Assembly: GCF_003991905.1 (NCBI RefSeq)
Contig: NZ_RSCL01000007.1
Span: forward strand, 95,674-159,673
Source of the DNA: Dulcicalothrix desertica PCC 7102
Lineage (GTDB): Bacteria > Cyanobacteriota > Cyanobacteriia > Cyanobacteriales > Nostocaceae
Direction: 5' to 3'
DNA: 64,000 nucleotides
The position numbers and the translations under genes are program-made. The notes below the pieces were generated by a model. That model saw only the letters and a program-made list of their open reading frames with translations. It had not been told where the DNA came from and made no database searches. Each line of letters opens with the position of its first letter. Position 1 is the first letter of the stretch. Shown here piece by piece: positions 46,312 through 56,100 of this stretch.

Positions 46312-48411
46312 TTAATCTCCTTGGCTTAATATATTTAGTGCTAACGCTATAGGAAAAACTGCTTTACAACCCGCGCGACGCAAAAGTGCCCCTATAACAG
46401 TAAAAGTCCAACGAGAGTCAACCATATCATCAACTAAGAAAACAGAACCACTTATACCATCCCAATAATCTACAGCAAAGGCGCCGTCTAAATTACGAGC
46501 TTGTTGAAAACTGTTGCTCATTTCCTTTTGTAAATTAGTAAGACGGATTTTTTGCACAACTGGCATGAACGGTAAATTTAACCGTTCTGCTAAACGTTTA
46601 GCAAAATTTTGAACTAGTTCTGTACGATTTAATGAGGGAACACATGTTACCCAAGTTGGGTAAGGTTGAAATGAAGAGCGCTTAATCATGTCCACAACCC
46701 CATCTACTAGTGCATCGTCAAAATATTTATCGTGATATTTACCATGTTTGACTAACTCACCCCAACCAGCATCACCCCATAAAGATAAGGCTTTTCCTGT
46801 TTCGACCTTTAAATCATCTTTAATCTTCCCAGAAAATCCGTAAATTGGGAATGCCTGCGAAACCCACATTTTACGCGGTTCAATAATTTGGTCGCTACGT
46901 CGTAAATATTGAATTGCTTGGTTAACAAGTTCCAAGGAATAAGTTTGTGGTAATAAAGGTTTACTTAAGCATACAGCGCATTTGTCACAGTTAGTTGGAT
47001 TTGGTTCGTCTAATTCAGTCGCGAGAAAAGTCATCAAGCATTGTTTGCTTTGCATATAGTCCCGCATTCGAGCTTGCTCTTGGTGCCGAATTTGTGTTAA
47101 TTGCTCAATGCGGGCAGTATCTGGTTGATAATTTACAGAGGTAAGATACCATTTTGAATCATGTTTAACTACTGGCGCCGGGGAATTAAGAGATAATAGC
47201 TTTAAAACTTTATCTATTTGTCCACGTGAAATATTGAGTTCTTGTTCGAGTTGAGGGACAGAAAGACCATTTGCAGCTTGTTCGAGAGCATTTAATACAC
47301 TTTGTGTATGAGCTTCGGGAGGAAAAGCTGTATTAATAAAGTAATTACTAATATCATCATCCTCATTACCGCTCAAAAGAATACCATAAGCTTTATCGAC
47401 TGCTCGACCTGCTCGTCCTACCTGCTGATAATAGTGTACAACCGAACCAGGACGCTGATAATGAATCACAAATCCTAAATCTGGCTTATCAAAACCCATT
47501 CCTAAAGCAGTTGTTGCAACTAATGCTTTAATTTCGTTTCTGAGAAGCTGTTCTTCTAATTCCTCACGAAGCGCGCTTTCTAATTCACTATGATAAGGCT
47601 TTGCGTTGATACCTTGAGATGTTAACCAACCCGCAATTCGGTCTGCATCTCGAACGGTTAATGTATATACAATACCGCTTCCGTGTAACTTCGGTACTTG
47701 AAGAGCTAACCACGCCATTCTTTCGGCTGGACTAGGAAGATGAATATTTTGCAAATGCAAACTTTCTCTTGTTAAAGTGCCTGTTAATACCTGCAAATTA
47801 GAACCAATTTGAGCAGTTATATCATTAACGACTCGATTATTCGCTGTAGCAGTTGTGGCTAAAACTGGGATGTTTTGGGGAAGTGCTTGTAAAATTCTGA
47901 CAATTCGCCGATAATCGGGTCGAAAGTCATGCCCCCAGTCAGATATACAATGAGCTTCATCAACTACAAATAAACCGATACGTTGCGATATTGGTAAAAG
48001 GATTTTTTCTCTAAATTCATCGTTTCCCAATCTTTCAGGAGAAATGAGTAAAATATCTACTTGCCCTGCTAACAATTGTTTTTGTACAACTTCCCAATCA
48101 TCTTTATTACTAGAATTAATCGTAGCGGCTTTTACGCCAATACGTTGCGCTGCAGCAATTTGGTTTCGCATCAAAGCTAGTAGTGGTGATATGAGGAGAG
48201 TACATCCGGCGCCATTATCTCGCAGTAAACGAGTAGCTATAAAATAAACTATGCTTTTTCCCCAACCTGTACGCTGAACTACGAGTAAACGCGCTTTTGT
48301 ATTAACTAGCTTGTCAATAGCTTCCCATTGTCCTGCGCGAAAGTTTACGGTAGAGTCATTGAGTGCTTGACGCAGAAGTGATAAAGCCTGTTTGTTAAGA
48401 TTTGTTGCCAT
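46312..48411 (-). CDS. RecQ-family helicase fused to a phosphoribosyltransferase-like domain
   Basis: 699 residues. RecQ core: F-R-A-G-Q-W-E-A-I (motif 0), Q-R-T-G-W-G-K-S (Walker A, variant), D-E-A-H-C-I-S-D-W-G-H-D-F-R (II) and Y-Y-Q-Q-V-G-R-A-G-R (VI). A zinc-like cluster follows (C-L-M-T-F, N-C-D-K-C-A-V-C, about 450-475). In place of an HRDC domain, the C-terminal 200 residues end with W-V-T-C-V-P-S and V-F-L-V-D-D-M-V-D-S-R-W-T, a ComF/PRTase-type PRPP loop. Nine bases upstream of dprA-like. It likely unwinds DNA coupled to a nucleotide-handling effector; the activity of the fused domain is inferred. Confidence 0.88.
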   Translation of the reverse strand: MATNLNKQALSLLRQALNDSTVNFRAGQWEAIDKLVNTKARLLVVQRTGWGKSIVYFIATRLLRDNGAGCTLLISPLLALMRNQIAAAQRIGVKAATINSSNKDDWEVVQKQLLAGQVDILLISPERLGNDEFREKILLPISQRIGLFVVDEAHCISDWGHDFRPDYRRIVRILQALPQNIPVLATTATANNRVVNDITAQIGSNLQVLTGTLTRESLHLQNIHLPSPAERMAWLALQVPKLHGSGIVYTLTVRDADRIAGWLTSQGINAKPYHSELESALREELEEQLLRNEIKALVATTALGMGFDKPDLGFVIHYQRPGSVVHYYQQVGRAGRAVDKAYGILLSGNEDDDISNYFINTAFPPEAHTQSVLNALEQAANGLSVPQLEQELNISRGQIDKVLKLLSLNSPAPVVKHDSKWYLTSVNYQPDTARIEQLTQIRHQEQARMRDYMQSKQCLMTFLATELDEPNPTNCDKCAVCLSKPLLPQTYSLELVNQAIQYLRRSDQIIEPRKMWVSQAFPIYGFSGKIKDDLKVETGKALSLWGDAGWGELVKHGKYHDKYFDDALVDGVVDMIKRSSFQPYPTWVTCVPSLNRTELVQNFAKRLAERLNLPFMPVVQKIRLTNLQKEMSNSFQQARNLDGAFAVDYWDGISGSVFLVDDMVDSRWTFTVIGALLRRAGCKAVFPIALALNILSQGD

Positions 48412-48437
48412 ATATGGTTAACACCCGGTTATTTTTC

Positions 48438-48500
48438 TGTTTTATCACCGGGATAGGTGGCGCCGTTAAAGTTAATATTAAGTGTTTGTAAATCTTTTTG
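48438..48500. repeat. direct repeat D, left copy
   Basis: A stretch of about 63 bp (TGTTTTATCACCG, GGTGGCGCCGTTAAAG, ATATTAAGTGTTTGTAAATC) repeated with a few changes at 48837-48900. The two copies flank the 68-codon gene at 48610 in the same orientation. Confidence 0.8.
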
Positions 48501-48609
48501 CTCCCCCACACTTACACAAGCAGTTAGACGAATTACTCAGTAATATAGAAAACCTGCTCTCTGTTGTGGAAACATGAATCATATATTTTAGAAGGAGAAG
48601 GAGAAGAAA

Positions 48610-48816
48610 ATGACTCCAATTGAATTATACAGAAAAGGATTTAAGGCGTTGGTAGATGCTTTAGGATATGCCGATGCTATCCGGTTTATTCGTCAATTTG
48701 ACTCTGGGAGTGGAGATTATACAACTGAGCGTCATCAATGGCTCGACTCTCTAACAATGGATGAAATCCTGGTAGATATAGAACAACGGCAGAGTAATGA
48801 TAATTTTGGGGAGTAA
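48610..48816 (+). CDS. small conserved hypothetical protein between direct repeats
   Basis: 68 residues with ATG and a strong AGAAGGAGAAGGAG upstream. It is acidic and helical: I-E-L-Y-R-K-G-F-K-A-L-V-D-A-L-G-Y-A-D-A and W-L-D-S-L-T-M-D-E-I-L. Similar short proteins occur in cyanobacteria next to small toxin genes, but no toxin frame lies directly downstream. Flanked by direct repeats D. Function unknown. Confidence 0.65.
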   Translation: MTPIELYRKGFKALVDALGYADAIRFIRQFDSGSGDYTTERHQWLDSLTMDEILVDIEQRQSNDNFGE

Positions 48817-48836
48817 TAGGGGGCAAGAAAAAACCC

Positions 48837-48900
48837 TGTTTTATCACCGAGAATAAGTGGCGCCGCTAAAGTTGATATTAAGTGTTTGTGATCTTTTTAT
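48837..48900. repeat. direct repeat D, right copy
   Basis: Matches 48438-48500 apart from a few substitutions and short indels. It lies just after the stop of the small gene, so the gene plus repeat may be the product of a tandem duplication or the footprint of an insertion. Confidence 0.8.
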
Positions 48901-48992
48901 TGTGTAGCTGCTCCCTATAAACATCTAAGGCATACATTAGTATTTATTGGCACTTTATGCTGAGGGGCGATTAATCCTTATTAATTTACCTT

Positions 48993-49301
48993 TCAAATTA
49001 TCTCAGCACAAACAGTTTGATGAATAAGTGTCGCCTGACCCTCAAAGTTAGACCATTCGGTGCAAATAACAATACCAAAATGTTCAGGGTTAATACGGTA
49101 CAATCAAATGAAGTCTCGGCGATTACGTGTTAAAACTGTGCGTTCCTTTGATATGGCATAAGCTAAAACATTTTCATCTGGTATTTTTTGATTTGCATTT
49201 CCTGCTTCCTTAGCGGTCAAAACATCGTAACCAAAAGCACGTAGAAACTCAACTACCGGAAATGGAAAGTTTTCATCCGTATAAAAGCTTATCAAATTCA
49301 A
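48993..49301 (-). pseudogene. DUF5615 (PIN-like) toxin, nonsense mutation
   Basis: The frame from the TTG at 49301 shows F-Y-T-D-E-N-F-P-F, G-Y-D-V-L-T-A-K-E-A-G-N-A-N and V-L-T-R-N-R-R-D-F-I, all typical of DUF5615. A TGA at 49104-49106 (where homologues usually have arginine) stops it at codon 66; after it the same frame continues with H-F-G-I-V-I-C-T and F-E-G-Q-A to a stop at 48993. One base change would restore 102 residues. The partner DUF433 gene is directly upstream. Confidence 0.75.
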
Positions 49302-49306
49302 ACATC

Positions 49307-49645
49307 CTAATTTTCTAACATTACTTCATCATTCTCTTTTATTGCTTGCTCAATCTCAGCCGCATAAGCATGTGCATAAGCCCAAGCATTTACTAAATCA
49401 GCGGCACTTAAATCAGGAAAAGCTTTTAATATCTCAGCATCGCTCATACCCAAATTGCGGTCATTTACTAACGACCAAACAGGAATACGAGTATTTTGTA
49501 TACAAACATCACCACCACATACGCCAGGTGTTTTCTCAATTCCCTGCCACATATTGGTTAAACTTTGAACTAATATTTGTATGGCTTGGGCTTTTTCAGC
49601 CGTTGTTAATGCTAATAGTTGTTTTTCTAGCTCTTTCAAAGTCAT
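49307..49645 (-). CDS. DUF433 family antitoxin-like protein
   Basis: 112 residues. The C-terminal DUF433 domain has V-C-G-G-D-V-C-I-Q-N-T-R-I-P-V-W-S-L and I-L-K-A-F-P-D-L-S-A-A-D-L-V-N-A-W-A-Y. An N-terminal helical part (K-E-L-E-K-Q-L-L-A-L) precedes it. DUF433 proteins pair with DUF5615 PIN-like proteins as VapBC-like modules. Five bases separate it from the broken toxin gene, so the antitoxin outlives the toxin here. Confidence 0.82.
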   Translation of the reverse strand: MTLKELEKQLLALTTAEKAQAIQILVQSLTNMWQGIEKTPGVCGGDVCIQNTRIPVWSLVNDRNLGMSDAEILKAFPDLSAADLVNAWAYAHAYAAEIEQAIKENDEVMLEN

Positions 49646-49739
49646 AATTATTAATTGATAATCACTTGCTATATTGAGCTACAAGAGTACAAGCAACGCT
49701 CTTCACAGGAATCTGCAAATAATTTTAGCCAGAAAAATG

Positions 49740-50387
49740 TTAAGGTATTGAAGTTCTAATTTTTACTTCACTTTCTCCTGTTCTAGCCATTACGGTTTTT
49801 AGTAAGGCGCCAAAAATACGCCAACCAGTTAAACCAAGACTAGCGTGACGGGTCGCTAGGTGCAAATCATCAAGGCGAATTTGTACAACTCCATCCAGTA
49901 ATATCAAATTGGCAATTATATTTGTACTATCAGATTCTAAGCGTGGTAAGTACATTAATTTGGTTGATTTAAATCTCAATAGCTCACTAATTGTGGATGC
50001 GGCAGTCTTGTCATCATCAGTAATTGGTTGTATACGAAACAACACTGCGTTTTCTCTACGGTTTTCCACTAAATCACAAGTAGAACTAGCTATAATAAAC
50101 TTCATCCCTAAAAGACGCTCGCCAAAAAAGTAAGCAGCATCTGTACTAACAATATCACCCTGTAATAAAGAAAAAGGGTCTTCGTCTTGACTTATAAGAC
50201 CCTTATCGACTACTTCTTGATAAGTAATTGGTGGTTCACGTAAAAGAACACCATCTGAACCAAAAAGTATTTGCTTGTTTCGTGTTTTACCAAGACTTTT
50301 AGCAAATTCTTGGACAATTTCTATGGCTGTTTGGTCATGTGAATGGTGCTTAAGCTTTTCCTCAAGCTCTATTAGTCTTTCCAGCAT
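49740..50387 (-). CDS. conserved hypothetical protein
   Basis: 215 residues, soluble. It has a helical start, then a beta-rich part with L-L-Q-G-D-I-V-S-T-D-A-A-Y-F, M-K-F-I-I-A-S-S-T-C-D-L-V and a basic end. It follows the gene at 50414 by 26 bp in the same direction, so the two form an operon. One GGCGCC site at 49806. No family recognised with confidence. Confidence 0.65.
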   Translation of the reverse strand: MLERLIELEEKLKHHSHDQTAIEIVQEFAKSLGKTRNKQILFGSDGVLLREPPITYQEVVDKGLISQDEDPFSLLQGDIVSTDAAYFFGERLLGMKFIIASSTCDLVENRRENAVLFRIQPITDDDKTAASTISELLRFKSTKLMYLPRLESDSTNIIANLILLDGVVQIRLDDLHLATRHASLGLTGWRIFGALLKTVMARTGESEVKIRTSIP

Positions 50388-50413
50388 TGAATGTAAATTT
50401 ATGCTTTTTAGTG

Positions 50414-50884
50414 TTAGTGTTTTTCTTGGGTAAGAGATTCGGATTTAATCAACTTTTCTAACTCCTTAGAGTTCAGTATTACTTCATCATCTTCATCTAA
50501 CTCAGTAGTCTCAACCAATAAAGGTTCAAACTTTTCACGTGTTGGAAGTTCGGGTAAGCTGCCTAAGAAAGTAATACTTTGAAGTAATACATCCATCGTA
50601 TCTGGGTTATCCGGGTCTTTTTTTAAAGCACGAGCAGCACTAACGACTATTCTTAACCCACCTTGCAAGCGGTCTACATCACGAGCAAGACCGTAAAGCT
50701 TCTGAAAATCTCTCTCCTCTAAAATACGGTACTGTCCTGTTTTTGTATGAAGAATACCTACAATACCGTCTTTGATAGACTCTAATGCTTTTGCTCCCTC
50801 TTGACGAAATTTTTCAAACGAGCGCCAGGTTAGTCCAACTTTAAATCCAAGCTCTTTGTGTTCTTTTTTTGTCAGTGAATTCAT
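50414..50884 (-). CDS. conserved hypothetical protein, first gene of pair
   Basis: 156 residues, charged and helical, with no membrane segment. Pattern: G-L-T-W-R-S-F-E-K-F-R-Q-E-G-A-K-A-L near the start, A-R-D-V-D-R-L-Q-G-G-L-R-I-V-V-S-A-A-R in the middle, acidic tail. It could be a DNA-associated regulator of the downstream gene, but nothing specific is visible. Confidence 0.6.
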   Translation of the reverse strand: MNSLTKKEHKELGFKVGLTWRSFEKFRQEGAKALESIKDGIVGILHTKTGQYRILEERDFQKLYGLARDVDRLQGGLRIVVSAARALKKDPDNPDTMDVLLQSITFLGSLPELPTREKFEPLLVETTELDEDDEVILNSKELEKLIKSESLTQEKH

Positions 50885-51364
50885 AAAATACTTAAGTAAT
50901 AGTGAGTTTTTTCATTTATAGACATTCTGTAGACACCTTTATAAATATATTATATGACAACCGACGGTAAAACAACGAAAAAACAACGAATTTTTTAAAA
51001 ACTAGGGGTATGACATTAGGACATTCCTTTACGAGGTAATCGCTTAAAAGTCTTATTACATAAGAATTTTGTTTAGAGTGGTGGAGGGCGCCGTTCCCCT
51101 GAAGAATCTTATACTCAGTACAAACGCGAAGGGAGCTAGTAATTATAGATACAAATTAGATATTGCGTTAAACGATGAACAATAGTAAATATCTTTAATC
51201 GTGTTGTTCTTTAAAAAGTCTTTGAGTGTTAGATAAATCAAAATCTGAGGCAAGTAAGTCAATTCCATCAACAATTTTAGGTATCCAACCTTGTACTACT
51301 TGTAGCCCTTGAAAACACTTTTGTCTATATTCAGGATTTCCCTGAAATAGCGGTTCTTCCGGAA
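50885..51364. pseudogene. spacer with an unidentified coding relic
   Basis: On the minus strand, 51195-51368 is an open stretch of 57 codons without a start (L-I-P-E-E-P-L-F-Q-G-N-P-E-Y, W-I-P-K-I-V-D-G-I-D-L-L-A, L-F-K-E-Q-H-D). It reads like the C-terminus of a real protein cut by the ISL3 relic. The rest of the spacer is featureless apart from one GGCGCC at 51088. Confidence 0.35.
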
Positions 51365-51691
51365 TTAACGTGCTAAATTAACATTATAATGCCAAGAAAG
51401 TAAAGCTCTAATTTAAAAATTACGAAAATTTGTAAAGCCAAATTCACTTCTTTTTATTAGCTTCAATTTATTATTAATTCCTTCTACAACTCCATTGGTA
51501 GTTTTTTTATCAAAGTATCCTGCTAGGAAATATACTGTTACTCGACAACCTTCTTCTGATTGACTTATTAATTTTAATTTCCCTCCCAGACTTTCTGCTC
51601 GTTGGGTATCAACCTGGACTCGGAACGGTTTAACAAAAAACAACAAATTTTTCGCGCATTTAGTAATACTAATGCTATTACTTGTTGACAA
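51365..51691 (-). pseudogene. ISL3-family transposase C-terminal relic
   Basis: The frame 51413-51691 carries Y-F-D-K-K-T-T-N-G-V-V-E-G-I-N-N-K-L-K-L-I-K-R, the C-terminal signature of ISL3 transposases. A TAA follows N-F-R-N-F, and after it the same frame continues I-R-A-L-L-S-W-H-Y-N, the usual end. So both the 5' part is lost and a nonsense codon is present. No terminal inverted repeats were recognised. Confidence 0.8.
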
Positions 51692-51789
51692 AATTAATAA
51701 TTAACTATTTTTAGGTATTTATATAAGTGATAACTAATTATTTGTAGTTAGTTATAATTTATCAAAAATCTGACTTTTCATGGGTGTAA

Positions 51790-53115
51790 TTATATCGTCG
51801 GTAATAAATCAGGTAATTCATCCTCAAGCAACCGTAAGGGGCGATACTGGTAGGCAGCAATGGTCATTAGTATAGTGCAAAAACCCAAGACAACAAATAC
51901 CAAGCTCATACCCGCTTGAGAACCAGTACCGATAATTTTTCCGATACTAGCTGCGATTAAATTATTGGAAATCATTAAGGGTTGAAAGATTTTTTCTACT
52001 AATAGTCCAGAGATTAGATAAGCTAGTAAACGAAACACACTAAAAAACATACTTCTTAGAGCAAAAGCCCTTCCCTGCAAATCAGGTGGGACTTTTCTTT
52101 GCCAAATAACTTGATTACAACCATAAATGATTGGTAAACCAAAGGAGAAAAGGAAAATTGAAAGGGTAATGAGTGGAATTTGGGTGTACAATCCCATAAA
52201 TAAAATAGACAGTCCAGCCAGTAGTTGAAAGCCGAATAAGCTGTACATTAGTTTTTGTGAACTTCCCCAAGTACTAATCAATAGACCGCTTACTAATGAA
52301 CCAATGCCACCGATGGATACTATAATACCGAGGACATGAGTTGAGGTCAGCGACAGTACAAAGGGGGTAAGTAGTACACTAAAGATACTGAAGAAGAAGT
52401 TGTTAGTAACCATGAAAATCAGCAATGCTAGGAGTCCTTGCCTGTTAGTAATGTAAGTCCAGCCAGAGGTAAAATCTTGCAATAGCAAATTTTTTCCAAC
52501 TTGTTTTTTATCATTATTCTTAACAATATGAATTTCCGGAAATCTAACGAACAATAGAGTTATTAAAGAAACAAAAAATGTAGCAAAGTCTAATAGAATA
52601 ATTCCTTCAATCTGGATAATTTCTAGTAGTACGCCTCCTAGTATCGGTGAAATCAATTGACTAGCAGAACCCGCTAATTGCATCATGCCATTGGCACGAC
52701 TAAGATATTGTTTAGGAACCAGCAGGATAGTAGCAGCATTATAAGCTGGCCACTGCAAAGAACCGAAGGTTGAACTGATAGCATTTGCCAGGTAAATGTG
52801 CCAGATTTCAAGATGATTGGTGACAATCAAAAGAGCAATTGCGATAGTTGCCAAAGCAGTACCTGAATCACTGATAATCATAGTCCAGCGGTGATTCCAT
52901 CGGTCTACCAAGACACCTGCCAAGGGGGAGATAAAAATCATAGGTAGGACACTCGATACAGTAACAAGGGTAAACTGGGTAATTGACCCAGTGCGCTGGT
53001 ATACCCAGATGTCTAAAACAAAACCAGTGAGACAGGAACCGATTAGGGATACTAATTGTCCAAACCAGATGAGAATGAAAACTCTCATTCCAAGATGTGT
53101 GAGATTTTTGGTCAT
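51790..53115 (-). CDS. MFS exporter linked to the LanM gene
   Basis: 441 residues with about 12 membrane segments. It has the MFS loop G-V-L-V-D-R-W-N-H-R between helices 2 and 3 and resembles macrolide-efflux-type (MefA/DUF894) permeases. The ATG at 53115 starts five bases after the LanM stop, with GGGAG upstream; a GTG at 53130 would overlap lanM. It is therefore the best candidate exporter for the lanthipeptide or for self-protection. It contains no peptidase domain. No GGCGCC site inside. Confidence 0.85.
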   Translation of the reverse strand: MTKNLTHLGMRVFILIWFGQLVSLIGSCLTGFVLDIWVYQRTGSITQFTLVTVSSVLPMIFISPLAGVLVDRWNHRWTMIISDSGTALATIAIALLIVTNHLEIWHIYLANAISSTFGSLQWPAYNAATILLVPKQYLSRANGMMQLAGSASQLISPILGGVLLEIIQIEGIILLDFATFFVSLITLLFVRFPEIHIVKNNDKKQVGKNLLLQDFTSGWTYITNRQGLLALLIFMVTNNFFFSIFSVLLTPFVLSLTSTHVLGIIVSIGGIGSLVSGLLISTWGSSQKLMYSLFGFQLLAGLSILFMGLYTQIPLITLSIFLFSFGLPIIYGCNQVIWQRKVPPDLQGRAFALRSMFFSVFRLLAYLISGLLVEKIFQPLMISNNLIAASIGKIIGTGSQAGMSLVFVVLGFCTILMTIAAYQYRPLRLLEDELPDLLPTI

Positions 53116-53120
53116 ATTTT

Positions 53121-56100
53121 TTACTCCCACAGCAACACAGAGGGTAGTGCTTCTGGGTATGCCAATCGTAGAAATTCATAGCCAATACCAGGAGTTCCTT
53201 GAAAAAAACCAGGATTTAATACTTGTGTTGGTAGGTTAGCAAAAAGTTTATATCCTCTATTTTTTTCCGCTCTATGTATTACCCCAGCAATTTTTTGTTG
53301 TGCCATCTTAAATAATTCAGGGCGAGAAAGTTTTTGAGCTGCGACCAAAAGTGCTTCACACTGACCTAAATTTCCACAACAAAGATGATCAACAGAGTGT
53401 AAAGTGGATTTTTGAATAGTTTCTAATGCGATTTCAATATTTTGATAAATTTCATCTGTTGCCAAAGTTGATATTCCTCCTAAACGGGCTAAAGCAATTC
53501 CAACAGCTCCATGACACCAACTAACTGGAAATCCAGGTTGTCCATTTTCTAAAGCTATAGAGCGTAAGTCAGACCAATTTTTAGAGTCGGACGAGAAGAA
53601 TTTATTTTCATAGGCTATTCCCTCCTGGGCTGCCTCTAGATAGGCAACATCGTCAGTTACTGCATAAAGACGTAAAAGAGCATAGGAAATACCAGCGGCG
53701 CCGTGAGAGAATCCTGTAAGTGGCTGATTTTCGTTAGTTTTCCATGCTTTGGGAAGTCCATCGATACTAATTTGATGGTTTAGTAAATGCTTACCACATG
53801 CGATTGCTTTCTCAAGTACCGTAATATTGTTTGTTTCACGATAAAGTGCTAATAACGCCAAAATTGTTCCTGCGGTTCCGTCAATTACATCCAATTTTCT
53901 ATCGGCAGCTATTATTTCTGGTGTTATCAGGGCAGAAAATTTTAAAGCATCTTCTACAAGTTCTGGTTCTCGGATAAAATTACTAATTCGCACTAAGGAA
54001 TAGATAATCGAACCAATCCCGGTGGCGCCTCCTACCCCAATTATCTTTACAAATTTGTGCGCTAATTCGCTATCGCAAATTTGTACTACTCTGCGCGTAT
54101 ACTGCAATGCTTCTAAAACTAAATCGCGAAATTGACTCTTTTTATTGACATAATCTAAAGCTGCAAGAAACAAAGCAATGCCGCAATTACCCTCGTAAAA
54201 ATCTTTATCTGAGAATTTGAGTTGGAAACGATTAACGCTGGGGAGATAACTAAAACCAAGCCAGGTGATGCCAGAGTTTTCTATCTGTATCGCATTAGCG
54301 CAAATCTCAGAGGCAATATCTTGAGCTTTCGAGAGCAACTGATCCTGAACATTGCAATTTGAGTAATCAACTGAATCTAAAGTTAATTTTTTTTCAGTTT
54401 CGGAATACTCATTTGCAGATAGGTTAGCTATCATCGCACTAAAAGTCCCTTGAATGATTGATACTTGCAAATTTAAATCAATTTTATTTAGCTTTTGCAA
54501 GCGTGAAATTACTTGTCCATAGCTAGGTTCTTTGAAATATCCTTTTATTGGCTTATCTAGTTTGATGGTCAAATCATCACTATTAGAACAAGCAATAAAA
54601 TAAGGAATATCTAACTGTAACATTTGAGCTAACTCGGAATGATATATTGACCAGTCTTTGGGTTTATTTTGAGTTATAAGGAAAGCTCTAGCTAAAATAT
54701 CTAGCTCAATACTCCAATCAATCCCATTTTGGAGAAGTTTTGGTATAAAAGTATTTTTTAAGATAGTATTATAGACTTTGGTATTACGAAAAAGAAAGCG
54801 TACTTGCTGCTCTTGCAGTTTTCTTAAAGGAGCAGAATCTGCTAGGAGATTTTGTCTCTGCTCAACTAAAAAATGATACATTTGCTGAAAACCCTCAACT
54901 AATTCCCCAAGATAATCGTTTGGAGACAGGGACATTTCTTTCAAAAATGGGATATTTTTTTCGGCAGGCATCATCACATTCTCATAGCGTTGGTGCATCT
55001 TATCTGTATTGATGTCTTTCCATTGCAGTATACGTGACAGCAATTCTTGTTGCTCAAGATTACCAAAGCCGCTAATATCATAAGCAGTGCGTTTATCTGG
55101 ACTGAGTTCCCAGCAAGGTAGAAGCCCAGTATTAACTACTGTATCAAAAAGCTGTTGACTAATTAGAGGTAAATCTGCTTTTTCAACATCATTTTCTACC
55201 TGTTTTACATCCGGATGCAGTAGTGTTTCTACATCAACTAACACCGGATATTCTCCACTGGCAATTAAATTCTCACAGTGGCAATCGTTTCCTCCCAAAG
55301 CATATATAAGGCATAGCAGCATTCCTGCTCTCTTGTAAAAGTTTTGGGCAGCTTCCTTTGAAAGGCAAGGTGTCTGTTCAACGTATTCAATCCAACCATA
55401 GTCTTGACGTTCGAGTACCTTCAGTATTTTGAAAGGTAAAAATACTTTTCGCTGATTGCACCAATCTAAAAGTTCATTATAGGCAACTTGTAAACCCATA
55501 TTTTTGGGTTTATAAATAAGCTTTAATCCTGATTCAAATGTCAGTGCAATTACACAACTTCCTTGATTGTGACGGTCAGATAAGTTTGGGCTAACTTTAG
55601 TCACTTTCCCTAGAAAATTAGTGAATTCCTTATTATTTTGCTGTACTTGAAATAGTTTACTTATATCAATTATATCCTTCTGTAGACGTTGCAAAAACTC
55701 TGCTGTTGATTCTACCCAAAAATCAATTTGAGTAGCAATCAATCTACCTAAAACAGGATATTTTCGGAAGAAAGCTAGCAAACCATCTTGCAAATTTTGT
55801 TGTACAAATGCTTGGTAATGAGTTTTTTCATCTGAAAAATCAGCTTCTACTCCCAAAAGATTTAAAAGATTATATTTAAAGGGGCGAAAATGAGAAAATT
55901 CAAATTCTAAAGTTTTTTCACAAAGATTTACAAGCTGGGATAATAAACGGTGTTCTATTGCTAAGTAAGCTGACTCGGAAAGCAATTCTAAACGTGAATG
56001 ATAACATGACAAATTTGACGATTTTAGGTAAATTAATAATTTTTGTCTTGCTACTTGAATTATTGGTAAAAATAAATCTTCAAAAGCTAGTGCTTCTTCG

